Of a stretch of DNA of 64,000 nucleotides, positions 7,959 to 15,414 are shown piece after piece; positions within the stretch are counted from its first letter, which is position 1; each line of letters opens with the position of its first letter. Origin of the DNA: Zhuqueibacter pondensis (GTDB taxonomy: Bacteria > Zhuqueibacterota > Zhuqueibacteria > Zhuqueibacterales > Zhuqueibacteraceae); assembly GCA_034505955.1 (NCBI GenBank), contig JAPDQK010000013.1, positions 54,746-118,745 of the forward strand, written 5' to 3'. Under the pieces are notes generated by a model. The model saw only the letters and a program-made list of their open reading frames with translations. It was not told the DNA's origin and made no database searches. The position numbers were made by a program, and so were the translations under genes.

Positions 7959-8810
7959 ATGTACTACCTGACCAATCAATATCTCACTGTCGCTGTGCTC
8001 GACCCCATCCGCGATCAGGCCCGCCTTGGGCCGCGATTTTGCACCGGCGGTTATGTCTACCAAATTGAGGATGCAAAATTTGGCCCGTTGCTTTCCGGTC
8101 CGGAATTCCCGGCGGAGCAACCTGCGGTCACGAACGGGCAGGGACTCCCCGAAGTTTTTCAATTTACACTCTACGATGATGAATGCCAGATGGAAGAGGA
8201 GAAGCTCATTATCGGAGTGGGCCTGGTCGATAAGCAGGACCCGAGTTTGCCTTATCATCTCCTGACGAATGCGTACACCAAAGAATTTTGTATCTGGCAG
8301 GTTTTCCCGAGCGGGAATTCCATCCGCATGGAAACCACTCAAACATACAAAAAGTGGTCGCTGCAATTAGTCAAAGATGTTTGGCTCGTTCATAGAACGG
8401 TTACGAGCCACACGCATTTGCGAAATATCGGCAGGACATTAGTTCGTTTTCGTTGGTTCGCCCATCCCTTTTTCCCTCTCAATCCCAGTTGGGAATGCTG
8501 CCAGTTTTTGATGCCGGCCAGGCTTCCCGATAATCCTGCCTACTTTCTCAATGCCAGCGGTGTGATCGAGATGAATCGCCATTATCATTGGCGGGAGGGT
8601 TTTTTCCAGCTTTTGGAGAATTGTCAAGGTCGGGAGTTTATGGCAATCCAGCTCCACCCGCAGCTCGAACAGATTTATGTGAGTGGAGATTTTCCGCTTT
8701 CGAAAGTCGCGATGTGGGCCAATGACCGGACGTTCTCGTTTGAGCCGTTTTATGAGGATGTTGTGCCAGCGAATCAGGAAAAGAGTTGGTCGCTGGCTTT
8801 TCATTTCTAA
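7959..8810 (+). CDS. Galactose mutarotase-like (aldose epimerase-fold) protein
   Basis: A 283-residue soluble protein with the hallmarks of bacterial galactose-mutarotase-like proteins: LDPIRDQARLGPRFCTGGYV at the start, GPLLSGPEFP, NGQGLPEVFQ, and RTVTSHTHLRNIG...RFRWFAHPFFPL. The beta-supersandwich fold converts or binds sugar anomers; the exact substrate cannot be read. No signal peptide is seen, so it should be cytoplasmic. The next gene, 113 bases downstream on the same strand, encodes a glycoside hydrolase-like protein, suggesting shared carbohydrate metabolism. The 279 bases before it hold no gene I can support. Confidence 0.75.
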   Translation: MYYLTNQYLTVAVLDPIRDQARLGPRFCTGGYVYQIEDAKFGPLLSGPEFPAEQPAVTNGQGLPEVFQFTLYDDECQMEEEKLIIGVGLVDKQDPSLPYHLLTNAYTKEFCIWQVFPSGNSIRMETTQTYKKWSLQLVKDVWLVHRTVTSHTHLRNIGRTLVRFRWFAHPFFPLNPSWECCQFLMPARLPDNPAYFLNASGVIEMNRHYHWREGFFQLLENCQGREFMAIQLHPQLEQIYVSGDFPLSKVAMWANDRTFSFEPFYEDVVPANQEKSWSLAFHF

Positions 8811-8923
8811 AGTGTTCTCTGTCGGATTTGCCGGCCGCCTGCTCAACATTTTGTAATCGGCCCTCATACAACTCCGATTGATTTCATGGCAGTATTGTTC
8901 CTGTGTGATAAAATGTCGACGCG

Positions 8924-11200
8924 ATGATGAACAAGCACAACTACCGCATAACCCGGCCGGAGATTGAAAATCTGAGGGAAGAATCACCAGCAGTTTCCGC
9001 CGTCAAAACCGTCAATGGCACACCACGTTTGTTTGTCAATGGCAAAGAAGTTTATCCCCTGCTTGCCTGGAGTTGGGGGCTCGTGGAAAGCGCGCCCATT
9101 TTTAAACAAGCAGGAATCAATCTTTTGCATCCCATTCTTGGACTCAATGCTGCCTGGCCTGAGCCTGGAAATTACGACTGGTCGGAATTTGATGACTTGT
9201 TTGCACGGCTGCTCGGCCAGAATCCGCAAGCGTTTTTTCTTCCTCGTGTATTGCTGGATGTGCCGGATTGGTGGAAGCAGAAGAATCCGAACGAGTTGAT
9301 CCGATGCGGCCTGCCGATGACTCCCGCAGAGGATACTCATTATCGCCCGGTTCGCCGCAGTCCGGAAGGAGGGATGTTATGGGGCATCCAGTTGCAAGAG
9401 CCTTCTTTTGCCTCCGCAAGATGGAAATCTGACATGGAAAATCTGTTTCGCGAATTTTTGCGATACTTCGGGAATTCACCACTGCGCAGCCGGATCATTG
9501 GGTATCAAATCGGCGCCGGCATTTATGGCGAGTGGCATTACTTTGTGTCGGAATTTTTGCCTGATATGAGCGCGGCGATGCAACGGCTGCTCGGTTACGT
9601 TCCGGATGCGGAGGCGCGAATGAAAACCACGTTCGGTTTATTCCGAGACCCGCAAGCCGAGCAACCGGTCATCGAATTTTTCCGGCGATTTCACGAAGAG
9701 ATTGGCGCCGACACGCTGCTGCATTTTGCGCGAATTGCCAAGGAGGAAACCCACGGCCGGATCATCTGTGGTGCATTCAATACTTACCTGCTGGAAAACG
9801 TCTGGATTCAGGAAGGCGGCCATTTGGCACCGGAGAAAATTCTCAACTCTCCGGACATCGATTTTATAGCCAGTCCTTACACTTATCAAACGACGAATAT
9901 GGCCGGGCGCCAGTGGTGGGAACACGACGTCGTCGATGATGCCGGAAATTACCTGGGTCGCGCGCGAGGCATTGCCGGTGACGGCGGCTATCGCGTTTTG
10001 CTCGAATCTTTGCGCCGGCACGGCAAGCTGTATTTCGTTGAGATCGATCCGAGCACACATCTCGAGCCACCGCCGATCAATCCCGATGGCAGCGGCGGCA
10101 CGGATGTGGAAAAGGAATTGTGCATGATCGGCGGTGTCGGCTCAACGACGCTGGCAGGAACACGAAAAATTTTACAGCGAGATCTTGGTCAAATGTTTGT
10201 GCGTGGTGCCGGCGGCTGGCTCTTTGATTTCGGCCCGGTGCTACGTACCGGCAAAAGCTGGTACGCGGATGAGGCCATTATTACGGAGGTGCGGCGCTTT
10301 TGTCAATTGGGCGGGCTGCGTCCGGAGCTCGATCTGCGCTCGTGCGCGCAGATCGCGGCCGTGTATGATGCCAAAAGCTTTTTCGTAACCAGACATTGGC
10401 GCGCGGAAACACCTTTTCCCAAAGGCGGTGTGAATGTCGATTATTTTACCAGATGGTTCATGGATTCGCAAGCGCGAGCGTTTCATCGGCTCGGCGCACC
10501 TCTGGATTTTATGTATCGTTTCGATTTGGCGCCTGAGGATCCGCAGAAGTACCGGCTTTTTTTCATGGTGAATTTGTTTTATCTCGGTCACGACGAAGTT
10601 TTTTATTTGCGCGAAATTTTACGAGATAGTGGCGCTACCGTGGTTTGGTATTACGCTCCCGGATTTGTCACCCCGCAGCGACTCGATTTGAGGCAAATGC
10701 AATGGCTCACCGGTTTTCATTTCAATTTGATCACCGAGCCGGGCCCGATGCTGATTCATGCCCGGCTTGCTGATGATCAAGAGTCTATTGATTTGCAATT
10801 TGGCGTCAAGGAGCCGCGTTATCCTCGATTTGGCGTGAAAGATCAGGATGCCATTCCACTGGGATATTGGACCGATGGCAACGAAGTGGCCTTTGCGTGG
10901 AAGGAAGTGGATGGATGGAATTCGGTATATCTCGGCTCAGCGCCGCTGCCCGTCGAAATTCTGCGCTGGTTGGCCAGGCGCAGCGGCGTTACGCTTTTGA
11001 GTACACGACCCGATATTGTCATGGCAACGCAGGATGCGGCAATGCTGGTGGCAACCTCAGAGGGTGAGCGCACTTTCACTTTGCCAAAGCCGATGGCAGC
11101 GCTCGATGATGAGGCGATGCAGTGCGTCCATGATCTGAAGATGGAAATGGGGGAATGCCAGATTTTTACTGGGAAACCAGTAAATTTGCAGGGAAAATAA
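8924..11200 (+). CDS. Glycoside hydrolase (clan GH-A, GH42-like) protein
   Basis: A 758-residue protein with an N-terminal TIM-barrel region reminiscent of GH42/GH35-type enzymes: LFVNGKEVYPLLAWSW, AGINLLHPILGLNAAWPEPG (the beta2-like strand) and RVLLDVPDWWKQKNP. After it come IIGYQIGAGIYGEWHYF, where Glu of GEW may be the acid/base, and KLYFVEIDPSTH, where Glu may be the nucleophile. A flavodoxin-like trimerisation segment follows (YRLFFMVNLFYL...VVWYYAPGF). No signal peptide is visible. Substrate is unknown; a beta-galactoside is the closest analogy. ATG ATG at 8924 leaves the exact start uncertain by one codon, and no good ribosome site is present. Confidence 0.7.
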   Translation: MMNKHNYRITRPEIENLREESPAVSAVKTVNGTPRLFVNGKEVYPLLAWSWGLVESAPIFKQAGINLLHPILGLNAAWPEPGNYDWSEFDDLFARLLGQNPQAFFLPRVLLDVPDWWKQKNPNELIRCGLPMTPAEDTHYRPVRRSPEGGMLWGIQLQEPSFASARWKSDMENLFREFLRYFGNSPLRSRIIGYQIGAGIYGEWHYFVSEFLPDMSAAMQRLLGYVPDAEARMKTTFGLFRDPQAEQPVIEFFRRFHEEIGADTLLHFARIAKEETHGRIICGAFNTYLLENVWIQEGGHLAPEKILNSPDIDFIASPYTYQTTNMAGRQWWEHDVVDDAGNYLGRARGIAGDGGYRVLLESLRRHGKLYFVEIDPSTHLEPPPINPDGSGGTDVEKELCMIGGVGSTTLAGTRKILQRDLGQMFVRGAGGWLFDFGPVLRTGKSWYADEAIITEVRRFCQLGGLRPELDLRSCAQIAAVYDAKSFFVTRHWRAETPFPKGGVNVDYFTRWFMDSQARAFHRLGAPLDFMYRFDLAPEDPQKYRLFFMVNLFYLGHDEVFYLREILRDSGATVVWYYAPGFVTPQRLDLRQMQWLTGFHFNLITEPGPMLIHARLADDQESIDLQFGVKEPRYPRFGVKDQDAIPLGYWTDGNEVAFAWKEVDGWNSVYLGSAPLPVEILRWLARRSGVTLLSTRPDIVMATQDAAMLVATSEGERTFTLPKPMAALDDEAMQCVHDLKMEMGECQIFTGKPVNLQGK

Positions 11201-11282
11201 AATTTCTTTTCTGGACGTGCCCCGCTGATGGATGAACTTACAAGATGAGTCTTAAAATCATCGGGTTCATCTATCTCTCTGT

Positions 11283-11468
11283 GTAACAGTTCACCACCCC
11301 TTTTGAAATGTCATTCTGGAAGACTGCGTCCGTAGGCCTGCGGCTGTAAGCTACGCCCGCAGGGAATCTTTTTTCGTGCCGGGTAAGATTCTAAAATTGA
11401 AATCTTACTTAATGCGTAAAAAGATTCCCTGCAGAATGACACCATAAGAGGGGATGGTGAACTGTTAC
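11283..11468. mobile_element. MITE-like 186-bp foldback element
   Basis: Perfect 13-base terminal inverted repeats (GTAACAGTTCACC at 11283, complement ending 11468) extend into longer imperfect arms that include GTCATTCTG/CAGAATGAC and GGGAATCTTTTT/AAAAAGATTCCC. The element is flanked by direct CTCTGT copies (11277-11282 and 11469-11474, with GT shared). There is no ORF inside. The centre contains GGCCTGCGGCTGTAAGCTACGCCCGCAGG, broken here only for reading, which resembles the dispersed 13-bp repeat. Size, TIRs and target duplication fit a non-autonomous miniature element; no transposase is in the window. Confidence 0.72.
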
Positions 11469-11506
11469 CTCTGTGTCAAGCAATTTGCCCAACAAAGACA
11501 CTCCCA

Positions 11507-11540
11507 AAATAAAAGGCTCCCGAAGATGTTCTCCGGGAGC
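11507..11540 (-). terminator. Rho-independent terminator, PorV operon (distal)
   Basis: On the minus strand a 7-bp GC-rich stem (GCTCCCG at 11534-11540 with CGGGAGC at 11516-11522) is followed by CTTTTATTTT. It lies about 106 bases after the PorV-like stop codon. Confidence 0.75.
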
Positions 11541-11576
11541 TTCCCTCCTCCTCTTGTGAAACAATCTTGTATAGCA

Positions 11577-11616
11577 AAGCCGGACTGGTGTGCGGGTGAA
11601 GGCACCAGTCCGGCTT
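11577..11616. terminator. Strong hairpin after the PorV-like gene
   Basis: Perfect 14-bp stem (AAGCCGGACTGGTG with CACCAGTCCGGCTT) and a 12-base loop, 30 bases past the PorV-like stop. T-runs are short on both sides (TTTGC on minus, TTTTAC on plus), so it may attenuate, or protect the mRNA 3' end, ahead of the distal terminator. Confidence 0.65.
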
Positions 11617-11645
11617 TTACAGCCTACATGTTACGTCTTCATGTT

Positions 11646-12674
11646 TCAGAACGTCACATTCAGCGAGAAGCGATGGGTGTTGTCGAGCAGGCCGAATTCG
11701 GTGAACGAATAGTCGAGCATGAGCTTTTTAGTGCCCGTGCCCACTTTGACACCGCCGCCCAGCGTTACGCCTTCTTCGGTCCGCGGGGCCTTGATTTCCC
11801 GCTGATCGTATTCGTTTCTTTTCTTGTCGTCCACACCAGAGTAGTTGAACTTCCAACCGCCACGCACGGCGACGAGATCGTTGAACATGTATTCGCCGCC
11901 GGCAAAGACCAACTGATCGGCGTCTTGCGGTTTGGTCGCATCGGCCAGGATGGTGATGCGATGGTCTGCTTTGTTGAACAGATCGATCGACCCGCCAACG
12001 CTGAAATTCAACGGTAACGGTGTGCCGATGTCGAAGAACTTCAGGTCCTTGCCCAAGTTGTTGATCCGGGCGCCGATGGTGGCATTGTGGAAGCCGATCT
12101 TGTAGGTCGAGCCAAAGTCGAACGCGAAAGTGGTGGCGCTTTCCTCATCGATGCTTTGGTTGATCACCTTGACCGTCATGCCCAATGCCAGCTTATCGGT
12201 GAAATTGCGCGCGTACGTCAATTGGAAAGCCAAATCCATATAGTCGTATGTCGACGAGGTGCTGGTGTCATATGGTTTGAATGTGGCGAGCAGAAAGCCT
12301 GGCACCACATCACGATCGGCAGCGATGCCGGACAGGCCGAAGGAGATGAAACCGATGCCGAAAGTGCCGATGCTGCCAAAATCATGCGCGATGGCAGCCG
12401 CGGTATGGTTGATGTCGGCGATCCATTTGTTATAGGTGAACGTCGCCTGCCACTGGTTGTTGGACAGGGTAATACCGGCGGGGTTCCAGAACATTTGGTT
12501 GACGTCGCCAGTGAGCGAAGTGACCGCCGAACCCAAGGCCACGGCGCGCGCACCGACGCCGACTTTCAAAAAGGCTGCGCCCGTGTATCCCGTCTTCTTC
12601 ACCTGGCCGGAACCCAAACTGGCAGTCATCAGCACGACTACCAGTGCCGCAATCATGCGTTTTATAAGACTCAT
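11646..12674 (-). CDS. PorV/PorQ-family outer-membrane beta-barrel protein
   Basis: A 342-residue protein with a signal peptide (MSLIKRMIAALVVVLMTASLGSGQ) and then the PorV/PorQ pattern: GAAFLKVGVGARAVALGSA, DVNQMFWNPAGI, and alternating beta-strands ending in aromatic SLNVTF. PorV is the shuttle/attachment component of type IX secretion, and related paralogues are common in FCB bacteria. I chose the ATG at 12674, preceded by GGAGGCACGA, over an in-frame ATG 45 bases upstream. It is the last gene of the operon TonB receptor - secreted protein - PorV-like, and two terminators follow. Whether it is the true secretion component or a cargo-specific paralogue cannot be told. Confidence 0.85.
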   Translation of the reverse strand: MSLIKRMIAALVVVLMTASLGSGQVKKTGYTGAAFLKVGVGARAVALGSAVTSLTGDVNQMFWNPAGITLSNNQWQATFTYNKWIADINHTAAAIAHDFGSIGTFGIGFISFGLSGIAADRDVVPGFLLATFKPYDTSTSSTYDYMDLAFQLTYARNFTDKLALGMTVKVINQSIDEESATTFAFDFGSTYKIGFHNATIGARINNLGKDLKFFDIGTPLPLNFSVGGSIDLFNKADHRITILADATKPQDADQLVFAGGEYMFNDLVAVRGGWKFNYSGVDDKKRNEYDQREIKAPRTEEGVTLGGGVKVGTGTKKLMLDYSFTEFGLLDNTHRFSLNVTF

Positions 12675-12738
12675 ATTCGTGCCTCCAAAAATTTGGCATA
12701 ATTCAAGAGAGTTGATCAATCCGATTAATGATGTACCG

Positions 12739-15258
12739 TCACCTCAGGATGGAGAAGTAACCGGTTTGCTGACCGCCGGGATATTCCGCGACGTAGATAT
12801 ACAAGCCGCTGGTCACCTCAATACCATCTTTGGAAAACATATCCCAGAACAGGGTTCCATCATTCGGATTGGTTCCCGTGAATTCCAACACGTCAATTAC
12901 CTGACCGGAAACATCGAAGATGGTGATTCGCGTGTTGGTCGGCAGGTTGAAGAAGAGCAATTTGTGCTCGAGACCGGTATCGTGCAAAGCCTGCTTCTTG
13001 TAGGGGTTCGGCTTCACACGAATTTTCAGACTTCCGGAAGCGAGGGCATTGGCATCGGCCAATGGCGCCTTCAAAATAAAGCTGGCACCAAGATCTTTTA
13101 AGCCTTGCAGCGTCTTTGGATAATATGAGCTGGCCGTGGCAAAATGATAAGTGCCCTGCCACAAGCCGGTGCGGCCGTTCCAGTTGGTCTTGTGTGTCTC
13201 GAGGCTGGTGTACGGCTTGCCCGCGATGATGCCGGACTCATTGTCATACGCCGCCACATAATACCAATACGTGAAACCGAATTGCACCAGCTCATCCTTG
13301 TCTTCAAAGACATATTTATACTGGCTGGCATCGGATCCGGTGTTCAGGAATTGGTTCAGGTTCGCCTTGGGGATGATCTTGATCAGCTTCCATGGACCCC
13401 AGGCATTCGGATCCTGGACTCTGTAACCCGCGGCGTAGCTGATGTTGGGATTGTTCGGCACCCCGAGCGCAGCCAATTCCGCATCCGTGGGATTCTCTTT
13501 GGTTTGCAGATGATAGGTATCGAGCAGGCGCGTACCCAGCTCCAATGAATTGATGCGGGGGAATGCCGTGACACGATAAATTTTGTATCCTGCAAAATCC
13601 GGCGCGCTTTCGGCGCGATTGTCCCACTTCACGTTGACTTTGACGTTCACGCTCGGCTCGATCTTGATATCCGGCGTGGGCGGCGGCTCAGGAATATTCC
13701 AGTTTTGCTCGTACGCCCACTGTGCCGCCTTACGGGCCTGACGCACGCCTTTGAGGCGGAAACCGGCATAATCGATCAACACCACATTCATGGTTTCGCC
13801 GACTTCCAAGGAAAACGGACCAATACCGACGTAGAAGTCGCCGTCGAAACCGTGCGAGAAAGAGTAGCCCTCTTTCCAATCATCCTTGGGATCGGGATTG
13901 CCGAGCTCCCAATTTTGCACCCAGGTGTTGTTGTACTTCATGCTGCCATCGGGACGGCCACGTTGATCAGCCGGTTTTACAATGTTGACAAACGAGAGCG
14001 GATCACCCTCGGTATACGGCTTGGTGGTGTCAAACCAATTGGGATCCGGTTTCAGGTCGAATTTCGTGCGATCCCAAATCTTGCCGCCGTTGGCATAAAA
14101 AGTACCCATTGAGATAATATGGTTCTCCCATGGATTATGGTCGTTGTTGCCATAGCCCTTGCTCACCGAGGTGAACCAACCCCGTTGCGCGCCTTCACCG
14201 ACCGGCGGGCTGTCGTAAATCGTCTTCTTGTCCGGTTGTCCGAAACTGCTGCCTGCTGGCAACTTGCCTTGCTTCGCAGCAATCCACGTGTGGCCGGCAT
14301 AAATGTCTTGGTAGGTTTGGCGAGCATTCATGGTGATGCCCAAACCACGCTTGCCATCCTCCGCCCAGAGCACAGTGGCTTGCTTGCCGGAAGCGGTGGT
14401 AAAAGTCTTGGTTTGTGTCAATCCCGCCGGCGCCGGGCCGGAAAAATTGACCGGCACATCCCATGGATAACCCTGTTCATCCGGTGTGGCATCATAGCCG
14501 GTGATCACGCCGGTAAACCATCCAGAGGTGCCGCGAGCTCCGGCAAGACTGTTCGTCATGCTGTTGATCGGCTCGGCACGCATGTTCAAGACCAGACAGT
14601 TGATGCGGTTGTTGGTCTTTTCGGGCACACCGTTGCCATCGGCATCGAGCACACCGGTGTTGGTCAATTCGAGTTCCACCGCAATGAAGTCGTTCATGTT
14701 GGCGTGATTGAGGGTGTATTGCCGCACCCGGGTTTTCACGTAAATGCCCAGGTTGGTTGGGCCTTCGGCCTCATAAATCATCTGATGCCGCTTGTTTGCA
14801 TCGACCCAGCGCGCCGCCGCATCCGCCTTGCGTCCATCATAAGGCGCCGGCAATTTGAGCTTGCTGGTCTCAAACGCATAAACATAATTTTTGGCGCGGG
14901 GATCGGTGGACGTCGTGAAGTTGTTGATGCCCGGGCCATACTCAATCATTTCGATGGCCTGCTTCCAGGGGATGTGCTGGTCACTCCCGGCCGGATACAT
15001 TTGCGTGGGAGTAGTCCATTGGCGTTCCAAATTGCCCACACGCATCAAATACCACGACAGATTGGGATTATCCTGGGTCTCATAATAGGTCTTCTTGACC
15101 CAGGTGGGCATGAAAGTATCCCATATATCGCCCGCTGTCATGATGCCAACGCCTGGATACGGATCCGCAGCTTTCAAGAGGCTCTGCGCCATCAAAATCT
15201 CTCCGCCAAATCCCAGGATTGCTATGATCATGACGAGCAAGATTCGCGTTGATTTCAT
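12739..15258 (-). CDS. Large secreted protein with C-terminal FlgD-like sorting region
   Basis: An 839-residue protein with a signal peptide (MKSTRILLVMIIAILGFGG, cleavage near AQS). The long N-terminal part has no motif I can name. A fibronectin/Ig-like module lies near 550-700 (NVKWDNRAESAPDFAGYKIYR), and the C-terminus (KIRVKPNPYKK ... TRITIFDVSGQVIDVLEF ... SGLYIYVAEYPG) is the FlgD Ig-like type found at the end of many type IX-secreted FCB proteins. I infer a surface or secreted protein exported with the neighbouring PorV-like barrel. GAGGG lies nine bases before the ATG. Operon with the TonB receptor upstream and the PorV-like gene downstream. Confidence 0.75.
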   Translation of the reverse strand: MKSTRILLVMIIAILGFGGEILMAQSLLKAADPYPGVGIMTAGDIWDTFMPTWVKKTYYETQDNPNLSWYLMRVGNLERQWTTPTQMYPAGSDQHIPWKQAIEMIEYGPGINNFTTSTDPRAKNYVYAFETSKLKLPAPYDGRKADAAARWVDANKRHQMIYEAEGPTNLGIYVKTRVRQYTLNHANMNDFIAVELELTNTGVLDADGNGVPEKTNNRINCLVLNMRAEPINSMTNSLAGARGTSGWFTGVITGYDATPDEQGYPWDVPVNFSGPAPAGLTQTKTFTTASGKQATVLWAEDGKRGLGITMNARQTYQDIYAGHTWIAAKQGKLPAGSSFGQPDKKTIYDSPPVGEGAQRGWFTSVSKGYGNNDHNPWENHIISMGTFYANGGKIWDRTKFDLKPDPNWFDTTKPYTEGDPLSFVNIVKPADQRGRPDGSMKYNNTWVQNWELGNPDPKDDWKEGYSFSHGFDGDFYVGIGPFSLEVGETMNVVLIDYAGFRLKGVRQARKAAQWAYEQNWNIPEPPPTPDIKIEPSVNVKVNVKWDNRAESAPDFAGYKIYRVTAFPRINSLELGTRLLDTYHLQTKENPTDAELAALGVPNNPNISYAAGYRVQDPNAWGPWKLIKIIPKANLNQFLNTGSDASQYKYVFEDKDELVQFGFTYWYYVAAYDNESGIIAGKPYTSLETHKTNWNGRTGLWQGTYHFATASSYYPKTLQGLKDLGASFILKAPLADANALASGSLKIRVKPNPYKKQALHDTGLEHKLLFFNLPTNTRITIFDVSGQVIDVLEFTGTNPNDGTLFWDMFSKDGIEVTSGLYIYVAEYPGGQQTGYFSILR

Positions 15259-15357
15259 ATGTAACCCTCACGTTGAGTTTCGTTGATAACTTGTAGTCCC
15301 CGTCCCTTGCGGACGGCTGTTGAACTTAACCAGTTCAATTCGCAGTGCCCCACGATG

Positions 15358-15396
15358 GGCTACGCCTGTAGGCTGCGCCTGTAGGCTGCGCCCGTA
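15358..15396. repeat. Three tandem copies of the 13-bp GGCTRCGCCYGTA repeat
   Basis: GGCTACGCCTGTA, GGCTGCGCCTGTA and GGCTGCGCCCGTA follow each other in the 156-bp gap between the TonB receptor and the secreted protein. The same unit is repeated six times at 46339 and occurs singly elsewhere. Confidence 0.85.
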
Positions 15397-15414
15397 TGGG
15401 GGTGGCAGGACTAC

